DNA of 20,055 bases from Bacteroidota bacterium (lineage in GTDB: Bacteria; Bacteroidota; Bacteroidia; Flavobacteriales; Weeksellaceae), in NCBI GenBank assembly GCA_023433225.1, contig JAEZDQ010000101.1:1-20055 (forward strand), written 5' to 3'. Under the pieces are notes generated by a model. The model had not been told where the DNA came from. It ran no database searches and saw only the letters and a program-made list of their open reading frames with translations. The position numbers and the translations under genes were made by a program. Shown piece by piece: positions 1 through 8,761 of this stretch. Position 1 is the stretch's first letter. Each line of letters opens with the position of its first letter.

Positions 1-312
1 GTCTTGCGCAAAGACGGCGTTTGGGTAGATGCAATTGCCGAACCCGACGAATTGGTCATCAACGTAGGCGATATGCTCTCCAGACACACCAACAACAAAC
101 TGAAATCAACGATTCACCAAGTTACCAATCCTCCAAGGGAAGAATGGGGAAAACCACGTTATTCGATTCCGTTTTTCATGCATCCGGTAAGCGATATGAA
201 ACTGAATGTTTTGGAGAATTGTATCGATGAAAATAATCCCAAGCAATTTGACGACATCACCGCCGGAGAATTTCTGACGCAGCGGTTGAGAGAAATCGGA
301 TTGATAAAATAA
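1..312 (+). CDS. 2-oxoglutarate/Fe(II)-dependent oxygenase (isopenicillin N synthase family), C-terminal part
   Basis: The reading frame is open from base 1, so the gene starts outside the window and only the last 103 residues are seen. The segment matches the end of the double-stranded beta-helix of IPNS-like oxygenases. It contains a distal metal-ligand His in STIHQV (codon 115-117) and the co-substrate-binding Arg of the RxS motif in RYSIPFF (codon 157-159), followed by a typical C-terminal helix. Family knowledge: these soluble enzymes use Fe(II), O2 and usually 2-oxoglutarate to hydroxylate or cyclise small molecules. The substrate cannot be read from this part, and the proximal HxD ligands lie upstream of the window. 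It ends with TAA and is followed by a doubled palindrome. Confidence 0.85.
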   Translation, partial: VLRKDGVWVDAIAEPDELVINVGDMLSRHTNNKLKSTIHQVTNPPREEWGKPRYSIPFFMHPVSDMKLNVLENCIDENNPKQFDDITAGEFLTQRLREIGLIK

Positions 313-320
313 TCTCAACT

Positions 321-370
321 AAACCTTGTCAAGGTTATCATCGCAATGAAGATTAACCTTGACAAGGTTT
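321..370. repeat. Doubled palindrome / 16-bp perfect inverted repeat
   Basis: AAACCTTGTCAAGGTT (321-336) and AACCTTGACAAGGTTT (355-370) are exact reverse complements separated by 18 nt. Each arm is itself a palindrome of the form AACCTTG-N-CAAGGTT. It lies between convergent genes (oxygenase to the left, T9SS protein to the right), so it may end transcription from both sides. Neither side has a T-run, so it is not a canonical intrinsic terminator. The nested symmetry looks more like an interspersed intergenic repeat. Confidence 0.75.
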
Positions 371-422
371 CCGCAAATGGCTTTTAAAGATGCGCAATAT
401 TCTTATTTTCAATTTATTTACA

Positions 423-2636
423 TCAGTCCTTAATAAACTTTTTGGACAAGGTTTCGCCTGAAAGCAATTTGATTTTCAATATATAAACACCCTTGGGGAA
501 GGAGCTTAAATCCAGTTTTGCCGTAAATCCGGAATGTTTCAGCAATCGCCCGTTCAAATCGAATATTTGCAGTTCTGAAGCCGTATGCGCACCCAAATGG
601 ATATTCAAATAACCGTTCGCCGGATTGGGGTAAATGGCCCAAGAAATTTCTTCGCTTTCTTTTACCGATAAAAACGGGTTTTCCGAATAGAAATAAATCC
701 CCGATGCACTGTTTCCGTTACCGGTTTTTGAGATGGCAATAGGAATATTTTCAAAATTAAAGGAAAGTTTCTGAAGCGGGATTTGAATTCCTGCCACCAA
801 TGGAAAACCCAAAAACTGAAAATTACCGTCCTCAACCTGTCTGTAAACGCCTTCATTCGGAAGGGGAGAAAGGGTTCCGTTAAACAAAACATACAATCGG
901 TTGTCGTAATCAAAAGCGAGTTCAATTTCTTTGTTCGGATCATTTCCCAAATTTAAATTCAATTCTTCCCAAGCCGAGCCGTTTTCGTCCCATCTGAAAA
1001 TTTTGTCCGAAGTACTGTATACGTACGGTTTTCCTTCATTGTCAATAAAAACTTTCCGAATACCTGAAAAATCGGGATTGGGAAATTCAGTCCAAGTTTC
1101 GCCATGGTCATTGGTTGAAATTAAAATATCCAACGGATTGCCGGAACTTCTGCCCAAAAAATAAACGGATTCGCCTTTCGCCTGAATCTGGGTGAGGAAA
1201 AAAAACTCATAACCGCTTGCCAAAGGGTCAAGCACTTCCCAAGTTTGTCCTTCATTGATCGTGTAATCCAGCTTTTTCTGAATGGAATGCTGCCTTACAT
1301 AAATCCCGTTTTCGTTTGAAAGAACTTCAGCGGCGTTGAATATTCCGTAAACAGGGTCATTGGGCGCGGAAACATTGTCGCCGATGGTTTCGATTTCGTT
1401 TCCTTGATTTTGGGTTTTCAGCAAATAACCGTTCATTCCAATCAGGCATTGGCCGTCATTTGATTTTGACAAAGTGTGGATGACCACATAGTCCTCAGCG
1501 TCTTGGGGAACTGAAAAACGATCCCATTGCAAATTATTTAAGTTTAATTTCGACAAAACAGGCGAGACATTGCTCGACAAATAGAGTTGGTTGTCGCCGG
1601 AAATCACCATATGGTCAATGTCCAGACGCAAGCCTTCGGTAACGGTTGAACTGGCACCTGAATCCGCGTTGTACACATTTGTCCCAATCATTTTTGAACC
1701 CGAGAAAATCACATTGCTGTCATTGCCCAAAGCCAAAGTTTCGGTTTTATCCGATGCCGAAACCTGTGTCCAGACTTCATTTTGGAATTGATAAACTCCT
1801 TGCTCCGAAACCACGTAAAGCGATTGGTTTCCTGAATCGTATTTCAATTCCCACAGCGTTTGAAAAAACGGGGCATTGGCTATTTCCGACCAGTTTCCGC
1901 CCAAATCGGAAGATTGGTAGATTTTTGTTTGGTTTCCGTCTGTTACCGTCGCGAAAATTGTTTCATTTTTATACTCAACGTTTAAAATGACTTTCCCTGG
2001 AAACCCGATATTCTCCCATTCGGAATTTGTAATGGATGAATTATAATAAACGCCATTATCGGTTCCCATAACCATGGCCGTAGAATTCCCAATAAACCTT
2101 GAATCATAAATCCAATGATTCCATATTCCCAAAGATTGGTAATTTTGGGCTCCATTCTGTGAATAAAAAAGTTTCGACTCCACGTTCCCGTGAATATCAA
2201 TTCCTGTAAAGCATACAAATAATTTAGCGCCTTTTGCTTCCAAATGGGAAATAGGCGGAACCAATCCCGTATTGGGAGAATTGAGGCCGAAATTTTGAAC
2301 TCCCCAGTTTCCGCCCAGATTGTTTGTGTAAAGCAACCCCCAAGTGCTCGTGGCCGCATAAACCCGTCCTGTTGAATCCGAGGCTTTTATTTTGTTCACT
2401 CCGGCTCCGTCGGGAACATTTTCAAACGGAATCCATTCTTGGTGGTTCGCTTCCGTATAATAAATCCACCCGTCAATGCTCCTGCCGTAAACCCTTTCAC
2501 TTCCTTCCGCTAAATTTGAAATGGCATTCGCATTGTCAAATTCCGTTAATTTCTGCCAAGTTTCCTGGCTCAAGGCAAAACTGCCCGCCCACATAAAAAG
2601 ACTAAACCATATTGATTTTTGAAATGCTTTTTTCAC
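423..2636 (-). CDS. T9SS type A sorting-domain protein with Asp-box/propeller repeats
   Basis: A secreted protein of 737 residues of unknown substrate. The start is GTG at 2636; it is preferred because it opens directly into a signal peptide (MKKAFQKS..., hydrophobic core, cleavage near ALSQ-E at about 24). The body has repeated Asp-box-like motifs (S/TxDxGxxW), including TNNLGGNW near 107, SSDLGGNW near 245, TINEGQTW near 462 and STNDHGETW near 509. This is the pattern of BNR/sortilin-type beta-propellers. The last 75 or so residues form a Por secretion-system tail: YPNPANGYLNI, a central IFDLNGRLL strand, FPKGVYILKI, and a terminal KKFIKD. Family knowledge: such tails send proteins through the type IX system and are removed at the cell surface. 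No catalytic residues can be assigned; adhesion or glycan binding is a guess. It stands alone, with a TPR/HTH regulator encoded upstream on the same strand. Confidence 0.9.
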   Translation of the reverse strand: MKKAFQKSIWFSLFMWAGSFALSQETWQKLTEFDNANAISNLAEGSERVYGRSIDGWIYYTEANHQEWIPFENVPDGAGVNKIKASDSTGRVYAATSTWGLLYTNNLGGNWGVQNFGLNSPNTGLVPPISHLEAKGAKLFVCFTGIDIHGNVESKLFYSQNGAQNYQSLGIWNHWIYDSRFIGNSTAMVMGTDNGVYYNSSITNSEWENIGFPGKVILNVEYKNETIFATVTDGNQTKIYQSSDLGGNWSEIANAPFFQTLWELKYDSGNQSLYVVSEQGVYQFQNEVWTQVSASDKTETLALGNDSNVIFSGSKMIGTNVYNADSGASSTVTEGLRLDIDHMVISGDNQLYLSSNVSPVLSKLNLNNLQWDRFSVPQDAEDYVVIHTLSKSNDGQCLIGMNGYLLKTQNQGNEIETIGDNVSAPNDPVYGIFNAAEVLSNENGIYVRQHSIQKKLDYTINEGQTWEVLDPLASGYEFFFLTQIQAKGESVYFLGRSSGNPLDILISTNDHGETWTEFPNPDFSGIRKVFIDNEGKPYVYSTSDKIFRWDENGSAWEELNLNLGNDPNKEIELAFDYDNRLYVLFNGTLSPLPNEGVYRQVEDGNFQFLGFPLVAGIQIPLQKLSFNFENIPIAISKTGNGNSASGIYFYSENPFLSVKESEEISWAIYPNPANGYLNIHLGAHTASELQIFDLNGRLLKHSGFTAKLDLSSFPKGVYILKIKLLSGETLSKKFIKD

Positions 2637-2741
2637 CTGTTAAAAGTTTTATAATTTGGAGTTTCAAATTTGGGAAAAGAATTTTCAACCGTCTAATTTT
2701 GCAGGGGTGCAAATGGTGTCAAAACTGAAATTTATTTATAA

Positions 2742-4439
2742 TCAATCATTTATATTATTTAAAAAATCCGAAAGGTTTTCATCCGCGCCTACGTTCAATT
2801 TCTTTTTGAGCCGGTACCGGCCGGATTTGACCGCATCAACGGAAAGGTTTAAAACATCTGCCGTTTCTTTGATGCTCATGCGCAATTTGGTGAGTGAACA
2901 AAGGCGAAGTTCATTGTTTGTCAATTCAGGGCAAATCGCTTTTAGCGACTGGTAAAATCCCTTGTGCTGGTCTTCGAAATAATGGTTATATACTTCCCAA
3001 TCACCCCGGATTTCCAAAGTGTCGATGATATCCTGTTTCAGGCCTTTCTGAAGACTTTGTGAACTTTTATAATCTGAAAATGCTTTTTCAATTTCAGAAA
3101 TAACTTGATTCCTTTGTGCTATTTTATCATAAAACCCAAGCAGTTTTTTGTTTTTGTTTTCCAACAGGATTTCATTTAATTTCCTTTTGGTCTTTTCTTT
3201 TTTATAATACACCCAAATCAACAAGATGCCCATCATTAAAAATATACCCAACAGCAAAGCCAAGATTCTTTCTTTGTGGCGTTTGGATTGCGAAAGCTTT
3301 TTTTCCAATTCCAAATCCTTTATCTCGGATTCCTTTTTGTAAAACTCAATGTCTTTCCTTGCTGTCAGGACGGTGTTTTGTATTTCGGTATGGAAAACGG
3401 AGTCTTTTAAAACGATTAGTGATTCATAATAATGACGGCTTTTTCCGAAATTTTTCAATTCAAAATTCAACTTTGCCAAGTCCTTTAAAAGCAATGCCTT
3501 TTCACTGTAATCCGCATAGGATGATTCGACTTTATTCATTAGCGATAGGGCTTTTTCTTTGTTTCCTTCCAAAAGTTCCGTGTGCGCCAAAGCGTGCAGG
3601 ATGTGTGCCGAAGAACCGGTTTGGTATATGCGGTTGATGGAGTCCGCCTTGGTCAAATATTTCCTTGCCAAAACCGGATGGCCGGTATGGTTGTATGTTG
3701 AGCCCAGATTGATATACAACGTCAACAAGTGGTTTCTGTTCAATGCCTTTTCGGATTTTTTGACTAATTTTTCAATCTCTATGCCTTTGTTTCCACTTTG
3801 GGTATAGGTGTAGAGCGTAGCCAGATTGATGATGATTTCCGAAGGGATTTCCTTTTTGTTTTTCAAAGAACAATCATACGCAAGTTCAAAATATTCAATG
3901 GAACTTTCCAGCTTATCTTGCTTGGCCAGCACAAGCCCTAAGTTATTGAAAATGTTGCATATCAAACTTTCCCGGTTGTTCCTTTTGGCTGTCCCCAAAC
4001 TTTTATTGAGGTAAAAATAGGCGGAATCCAATTGGTTTTTGGAACTGTAAGAAATCCCGATGTTGCTGAGTGTATTGATTTCCTTTTCAATGTTTATCCT
4101 TACCTGATGGGATTGTATGTATTTTTTATACCAATGCACCGCAGAGTCAAATTCCTCGCGGTAAAAATGGTATTTCCCCTTGAGATTCAAATATTGGTCT
4201 AAACCGTTTCGGTAGTTCAGCTTTCGGCTCAAATCACTGATTTCCTGAATGATGCCTTCTGCCTGTTCCAAATCATTTTCAAATTTGAAATCAACCAGTT
4301 TCAGGAGCTTGTTCACACGAACCGTATCGTTTGCCTGTTGATTGATATCCTGAAGTAAACGGTATTCCTCTTCTTGGGCAAAAAGATTTAGGGCAGACAA
4401 ACCGAAAAAAAAGAATAATGCAATTCTAAAGTAAGGCAT
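2742..4439 (-). CDS. TPR-repeat membrane regulator with LuxR-like C-terminal HTH
   Basis: A 565-residue one-component regulator. The ATG at 4439 is chosen over an in-frame TTG two codons upstream, because it opens straight into a signal sequence (MPYFRIALFFFFGLSAL...FAQ). Residues about 25-370 are helical tandem TPRs, probably periplasmic. A coiled-coil stretch is followed by one membrane segment at about 388-409 (LALLLGIFLMMGILLIWVYY), a basic KKEKTKRK stop-transfer and a second coiled coil. The last 70 or so residues hold a helix-turn-helix of the LuxR/GerE kind (LTNNELRLCSLTKLRMSIKE...LNLSVDAVKSGRYRLKKKL). This TPR-TM-HTH layout is widespread in Bacteroidota and is thought to signal across the inner membrane directly to DNA. 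The partner and targets are unknown. The neighbouring T9SS gene is a possible but unproven target. No histidine kinase or receiver domain is present. Confidence 0.85.
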   Translation of the reverse strand: MPYFRIALFFFFGLSALNLFAQEEEYRLLQDINQQANDTVRVNKLLKLVDFKFENDLEQAEGIIQEISDLSRKLNYRNGLDQYLNLKGKYHFYREEFDSAVHWYKKYIQSHQVRINIEKEINTLSNIGISYSSKNQLDSAYFYLNKSLGTAKRNNRESLICNIFNNLGLVLAKQDKLESSIEYFELAYDCSLKNKKEIPSEIIINLATLYTYTQSGNKGIEIEKLVKKSEKALNRNHLLTLYINLGSTYNHTGHPVLARKYLTKADSINRIYQTGSSAHILHALAHTELLEGNKEKALSLMNKVESSYADYSEKALLLKDLAKLNFELKNFGKSRHYYESLIVLKDSVFHTEIQNTVLTARKDIEFYKKESEIKDLELEKKLSQSKRHKERILALLLGIFLMMGILLIWVYYKKEKTKRKLNEILLENKNKKLLGFYDKIAQRNQVISEIEKAFSDYKSSQSLQKGLKQDIIDTLEIRGDWEVYNHYFEDQHKGFYQSLKAICPELTNNELRLCSLTKLRMSIKETADVLNLSVDAVKSGRYRLKKKLNVGADENLSDFLNNIND

Positions 4440-4486
4440 TGGCAATGATAATCCGATAAAAATAAGGTAAATTATTGAACTTCGGT

Positions 4487-5464
4487 TTAATTGATAGGTG
4501 CCTTCGAATGAATCTCTTTCATAATTACTTCCGCATGAATCCTTGAGTTTTCAATAAACCATTTATGGGTTTCCATTCCGCCGCAAACCACACCGGCTAA
4601 ATAAATCCCTTTTACATTGGATTCCATCGTTTCCGGATTATAATTCGGGACAAACAATCCGTCACCGGAAAGTGTTATCCCGCAGGATTCCAAAAATTCA
4701 AAATTCGGACGGTAACCCGTCAAAGCCAAGACAAAATCATTTGCTATTTCCACTTCACCTTCCGGAGTTGAAATGCGAACCGAATTTTCTTTGATTTCTT
4801 TTAAATTCGAATAAAAATACGACTTAATGCTTCCTTCGGCAATCCGGTTTTCAATATCCGGTTTTACCCAATATTTCACCCGTTCATGAATTTCGCCTTT
4901 CCGGATGACCATCGTAACTTCCGCGCCCTTTCGCCAGCATTCCAAGGCCGCATCAACCGAAGAATTGTTTGCGCCTACGATCACCAATTTTTGTCCCGCA
5001 AAAGGGTGCGCTTCCTTGAAATAATGGGAAACTTTCGGGAGATTTTCTCCGGGAATATTCAGGTAAACCGGAATGTCGTAAAACCCGGTGGCGATGACAA
5101 TATTACGGGCATGGTATGTGAATCGGGTAGTTTTGACGCGTTTCAAATCCTGTTCATCTTTCACACTTAAAACCTCTTCATAAAACCGGATATCCAGTGC
5201 AAAATACTGTTGAATCCGCCTGTAATATTCCAAAACTTCCTGTCGGCCGGGTTTGGATGAGACATTCGAAAAAGGGATACCGCCGATTTCCAAACGTTCC
5301 GCCGTCGAAAAAAAAGTCATATACAGCGGATAATGGTACAAACTATTGACCAGTGAACCCTTTTCAATGACCAAGTATTTCAGGTTCTTTCTTTTCGCTT
5401 CAATTGCACAAGCCATCCCGATTGGCCCCGCACCGATTATCAAAACATCGTATTCATTTTGCAT
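4487..5464 (-). CDS. ypdA: YpdA-family FAD-dependent (putative bacillithiol disulfide) reductase
   Basis: A 325-residue pyridine-nucleotide flavoprotein of the size usual for YpdA/Bdr. The N-terminal FAD-binding Rossmann motif is IIGAGPIG at 9-16. The second nucleotide-binding site is in the segment LVIVGANNSSVDAALE near 160-175, and the closing ATG-type motif is GIYLAGVVCGG near 290. The Cys-x-x-Cys redox pair of thioredoxin reductases is absent, as is normal for YpdA. Family knowledge: in Firmicutes this enzyme uses NADPH to reduce oxidised bacillithiol; bacillithiol synthesis also occurs in some Bacteroidota. That this cell makes bacillithiol is inference, since no bsh gene is in the window. 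The gene is divergent from the lipoprotein gene at 5593 across a 128-bp gap, which holds the near-palindrome TTCTTTCGAACGAA (5483-5496). Its start is a clear ATG at 5464. Confidence 0.85.
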   Translation of the reverse strand: MQNEYDVLIIGAGPIGMACAIEAKRKNLKYLVIEKGSLVNSLYHYPLYMTFFSTAERLEIGGIPFSNVSSKPGRQEVLEYYRRIQQYFALDIRFYEEVLSVKDEQDLKRVKTTRFTYHARNIVIATGFYDIPVYLNIPGENLPKVSHYFKEAHPFAGQKLVIVGANNSSVDAALECWRKGAEVTMVIRKGEIHERVKYWVKPDIENRIAEGSIKSYFYSNLKEIKENSVRISTPEGEVEIANDFVLALTGYRPNFEFLESCGITLSGDGLFVPNYNPETMESNVKGIYLAGVVCGGMETHKWFIENSRIHAEVIMKEIHSKAPIN

Positions 5465-5580
5465 ACCGCCAATTTATAAACTTTCTTTCGAACGAAAAAT
5501 GATTAAATGATGCCCCTGTTTAAATGATTTCAATCTCCGTTCAACAGCCTAAAATTCTTTTTTTCTAAATGAATTCGGGT

Positions 5581-5588
5581 TATCTTAG
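5581..5588 (+). promoter_or_regulatory. Candidate Bacteroidota -7 element for the OppA-like gene
   Basis: TATCTTAG matches TAnnTTTG at 7 of 8 positions and ends 4 nt before the chosen ATG at 5593. Transcription would begin at or next to the start codon, giving a leaderless mRNA. The -33 side is only a T-run (5559-5565), so support is moderate. It also argues against the in-frame ATG at 5569, which would lie upstream of the transcript. Confidence 0.4.
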
Positions 5589-5592
5589 CCAA

Positions 5593-7194
5593 ATGAATCG
5601 GCATTCAAACCTTATTCTTCTCGGGATTTTCCTCAGTTTGATTTTCACGGCCTGTTCCCAAAAAAATGAAATGGACGACAGCCGTATTTTCCGGATTAAC
5701 CGCTACGACAATATCTCTTCACTCGACCCGGCATTTGCGCGCACCCAAGCCAATAATTGGGTTTGCAACCTAATGTACAACAGCTTGGTCAAACTGAATG
5801 ACAGTCTGCAAATCCGACCTGACATCGCCAAAAGTTGGGAAATTTCACAAGACGGTAAGACCTATTTGTTTCAATTGCGCAACGATGTCTATTTTCATAA
5901 AAGCCCGGCCTTCGGAAAAGACTCTACGCGCACGGTCAACGCCCATGATTTTGAATACAGTTTCCGTCGTTTGACCGACCCCGAAGTAGGCGGTGCGGGA
6001 AGCTGGGTTCTGAATAATGTGGAGAACTTCAAAGCGTTGAATGATTCCGTATTTCAAATTCGTTTAAAAGAAGCCTTCCCGCCCTTTCTGGGATTACTCA
6101 GCATGAAATATTGCTCGGTCGTACCCCCGGAAATGTTCCAAAACGGACAAGAAGCGTTCAGAAAAACCCCCGTGGGAACCGGCCCCTTTCAATTCAAACT
6201 TTGGGAAGGAAACATCAAATTGGTACTCCGGAAAAATCCGCTCTATTTCGAAAAAGACGAAAAAGGAAATTCACTTCCTTATCTGGAAGCCGTTTCCATG
6301 ACCTTCCTGCCGGAAAAGCACAGCGAATTTTTGCAATTGATTCAGGGGAATGTCGATATGATGGCCGATTTGGACCCTTCCTATAAGAATGAAATCCTTA
6401 CGCCATCCGGTGAATTGAACCCCAAATATGGGGAACTGATCGATTTGAACAAATACGATTATTTAAGCACCGTTTACCTCTGTTTTTACCTGGATGACGG
6501 AAATCCGGTCGATGAGCGGTTGCGGCAGGCTATCAATTACGGAATCGACAAACCAAAAATGGTCAAATATATGATGAACGGCATGGCCACGGCGGCCGAA
6601 GGCGGCTTCATCCCCAAAGGGCTGCCGGGACACGGAGAAAACATCGGTTATCGGTTCAATCCGGTAAAAGCCCGGGAATTGGTCCGCGCTTACCAAAAAG
6701 AAAAAGGAAACCTGCCGAAAATCACGCTGACAACGGTTCAGGAGTATGTTGATGTCTGCGAATACATCCAGGCTCAACTCTCCAAAATTGGCTTGAATAT
6801 TGAAGTAAACGTCGTGCCGGGGCCGACCATGCGCGACGGAAAAGCAACGGGGAAATTCGCCTTTTTCCGCGCAAACTGGGGAGCCGATTACCCCGACGCC
6901 GAAAATTTCCTGTCCTTGTATTACAGCAAAAATTTTGCGCCCGAAGGACCGAATTACGCCCATTACAAAAACCAAAAATTTGACGAATTGTATTTAAAAT
7001 CCTTCCAAATCAACGACGAAAAGAAACGCGGCGAAATCTACCGGGAAATGGACAGTCTGATGATGCAATCCGCCCCCATCGTGCCCTTATTTTATGACCA
7101 GACATCCATATTTACCCGGAAAAATGTGAAAGGTTTTACCATGAGCCCTGTCAAATTATTGAATCTAACCCGTGTTTATAAAACAAAGAAATGA
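5593..7194 (+). CDS. ABC-type peptide-binding lipoprotein (SBP family 5, OppA/DppA-like)
   Basis: A 533-residue extracytoplasmic solute-binding protein. The ATG at 5593 is chosen over an in-frame ATG at 5569: it gives a compact lipoprotein signal (MNRHSNLILLGIFLSLIFTAC, lipobox Cys21) and suits the promoter-like box at 5581. The mature part carries family 5 hallmarks: SSLDPAFA, a segment SWEISQDGKTYLFQLRNDVYFH, the region where substrates are bound between two lobes, and PIVPLFYD near the end. Family knowledge: such proteins capture oligopeptides or other solutes for an ABC importer. No permease or ATPase gene is in the window, so this is an orphan binding protein. Its stop codon overlaps the ATG of the NADH dehydrogenase (ATGA, 7191-7194), so the two are probably translated together from one mRNA. 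Confidence 0.9.
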   Translation: MNRHSNLILLGIFLSLIFTACSQKNEMDDSRIFRINRYDNISSLDPAFARTQANNWVCNLMYNSLVKLNDSLQIRPDIAKSWEISQDGKTYLFQLRNDVYFHKSPAFGKDSTRTVNAHDFEYSFRRLTDPEVGGAGSWVLNNVENFKALNDSVFQIRLKEAFPPFLGLLSMKYCSVVPPEMFQNGQEAFRKTPVGTGPFQFKLWEGNIKLVLRKNPLYFEKDEKGNSLPYLEAVSMTFLPEKHSEFLQLIQGNVDMMADLDPSYKNEILTPSGELNPKYGELIDLNKYDYLSTVYLCFYLDDGNPVDERLRQAINYGIDKPKMVKYMMNGMATAAEGGFIPKGLPGHGENIGYRFNPVKARELVRAYQKEKGNLPKITLTTVQEYVDVCEYIQAQLSKIGLNIEVNVVPGPTMRDGKATGKFAFFRANWGADYPDAENFLSLYYSKNFAPEGPNYAHYKNQKFDELYLKSFQINDEKKRGEIYREMDSLMMQSAPIVPLFYDQTSIFTRKNVKGFTMSPVKLLNLTRVYKTKK

Positions 7195-8471
7195 ACGTTC
7201 CAGCTATTAATTTAAAGCGCATCGTCATCATTGGCGGTGGATTTGGCGGCCTGAGATTGGCCAAAAAATTATCGACGAAAGACTACCAGGTGGTTTTATT
7301 GGACAAACACAATTACCACACTTTCCAACCTTTGCTTTACCAAGTCGCGACCGCCGGTTTGGAACCCGATTCCATTGCCCACGCCATCCGCCAGATTTTT
7401 GCCAAAAAAGAAAATTTCTTTTTCCGGATTGCAGATGTGGAGCGCATCGATACCGTGAAACAGGAAATTCATTCGGACATCGGCAGCCTGCATTATGACT
7501 ATTTGATCATCGCTACCGGTTCCGACACCAATTATTACGGCAACCAAAACATTGCTAAAAATGCAATGCCGATGAAAACCGTTCCCGAAGCTTTGGATTT
7601 GAGGAGTTTGATTCTGCAAAACTTGGAATCCGCCCTTTTGACCAATGATTTGGATGAACGGTACCGCCTGATGAATTATGTGATCGTAGGCGGCGGCCCG
7701 ACCGGTGTGGAATTAGCCGGCGCAATGGGCGAACTCAAGAAACATGTCCTGCCGAATGATTACCCGGACCTGGACATCCGGCGCATGAACGTCCACCTGA
7801 TCCAAGGCGCAGACCGTTTGCTCCCGACCATGTCCACCAACGCTTCCGAAAAAGCCTTGAAATACCTCGAAAATTTGGGCGTACAAGTTTGGTTCGATAT
7901 GCTGGTCAAAGATTATGACGGCAAAATCATCACGACCGATAAACGTCCTTTTGAAGCCACTACATTGATTTGGGCCGCCGGTGTCAAAGGCAGCCTGATC
8001 CCCGGTATTGAAGGCGAAGGCGTGGTAGTAGGCGGGCGGTATCTGGTCAATGAATTCAATTTAATCAAAGGTTTTGACAATATTTATGCGCTCGGCGATG
8101 TGGCGTTGATGGTTACCGACGAAAAACCTCAGGGCGACCCGATGGTGGCTCAGGTAGCCATTCAACAGGGGAAACTCCTGGCCAAAAACCTCAACAACCT
8201 GAAGGCCAATAAACCGATGAAGCCCTTTCATTACAAAGACAAAGGTTCGATGGCGACCATCGGCCGCGACAAAGCGGTGGTGGACCTGCCCGGCTGGCGT
8301 TTCGGCGGTTGGTTTGCCTGGTTTGTATGGATGTTCGTGCATTTGGTTTCACTGGTCGGCTTCCGCAACAAAGTCATCGCACTGACCAACTGGGTCATCC
8401 AATATTTCCAATACAACAAAAGCGTGCGCCTGATCATCAGGCCTTATGAAGGGAAGAAAGAGGAAGGATGA
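7191..8471 (+). CDS. ndh: Type II NADH dehydrogenase (NDH-2), NAD(P)/FAD-dependent oxidoreductase
   Basis: A 426-residue single-subunit, non-proton-pumping NADH:quinone oxidoreductase. The FAD-binding motif is RIVIIGGGFGG at 10-20. It is followed by the NDH-2 signature HNYHTFQPLLYQVATAGLEP near 40-60, in which the AxxGLEP segment belongs to the flavin/quinone site. The NAD-binding motif is IVGGGPTGVELAGA near 163-176. The second FAD contact is IYALGDVA near 292. Residues about 373-406 are an aromatic-rich amphipathic tail (WFAWFVWMFVHL...NWVIQYF), which anchors these enzymes to the inner face of the membrane. Length and order are typical. The gene starts inside the previous gene's stop (ATGA overlap). 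Co-transcription with an orphan peptide-binding lipoprotein is odd, and I know of no functional reason for it. It is followed by the repeat-rich gap, with no obvious terminator. Confidence 0.93.
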   Translation: MNVPAINLKRIVIIGGGFGGLRLAKKLSTKDYQVVLLDKHNYHTFQPLLYQVATAGLEPDSIAHAIRQIFAKKENFFFRIADVERIDTVKQEIHSDIGSLHYDYLIIATGSDTNYYGNQNIAKNAMPMKTVPEALDLRSLILQNLESALLTNDLDERYRLMNYVIVGGGPTGVELAGAMGELKKHVLPNDYPDLDIRRMNVHLIQGADRLLPTMSTNASEKALKYLENLGVQVWFDMLVKDYDGKIITTDKRPFEATTLIWAAGVKGSLIPGIEGEGVVVGGRYLVNEFNLIKGFDNIYALGDVALMVTDEKPQGDPMVAQVAIQQGKLLAKNLNNLKANKPMKPFHYKDKGSMATIGRDKAVVDLPGWRFGGWFAWFVWMFVHLVSLVGFRNKVIALTNWVIQYFQYNKSVRLIIRPYEGKKEEG

Positions 8472-8484
8472 GTTTTTTACCACC

Positions 8485-8529
8485 GCTTAGGTCACACGAT
8501 ACACTTCGTTAATCGCGCGACAGTAGGGG
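8485..8529 (-). repeat. REP-like element, long form, copy 1
   Basis: It matches 8850-8894 at 42 of 45 positions in direct orientation. Read on the minus strand, CCGCGCGAT-type and ATCGTGTGG arms pair with G-T wobbles around a roughly 11-nt loop, whereas the plus strand has A-C mismatches. This strand asymmetry defines the orientation, and the motif GCTG-like tetranucleotide flanks the hairpin on its 5' side. It lies 14 bp after the ndh stop. Confidence 0.7.
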
Positions 8530-8761
8530 TTGGTTTTCAATTTCTAAAACATTCTCTAAAATCTATTGAAAATGAAATTCTTATGTTTTGGCTTTCGGTA
8601 AATGCCCCAATGTGGAACATCACCCCCACCCCTATCTCCATAAATGACCTATTAATGATAATATCTCAAGAACGACATCCTTCAGATTATTTAAAAACTT
8701 ATTTTTTCTTTTCATAATCTATAAAATTAAAGTTCTTGTCAAAATAAAAAATAAATACCTC

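Noticed and set aside
321..370. Intrinsic terminator for the oxygenase gene
   Set aside because: The stem is AT-rich, the loop is 18 nt and no T-run follows on either strand; it is kept as a palindromic repeat.
3116..3637. 173-codon ORF antisense to the TPR regulator
   Set aside because: It is rich in Cys, Phe and Pro, as expected from the complement of Lys/Glu-rich coding sequence; there is no family match.
5569..5592. ATG at 5569 for the peptide-binding lipoprotein
   Set aside because: It adds eight polar residues before the signal peptide and overlaps the candidate -7 box at 5581-5588.
6463..6975. 170-codon ORF antisense to the peptide-binding lipoprotein
   Set aside because: It is opposite a well-conserved gene with a clear lipobox, and it has no own start signal.
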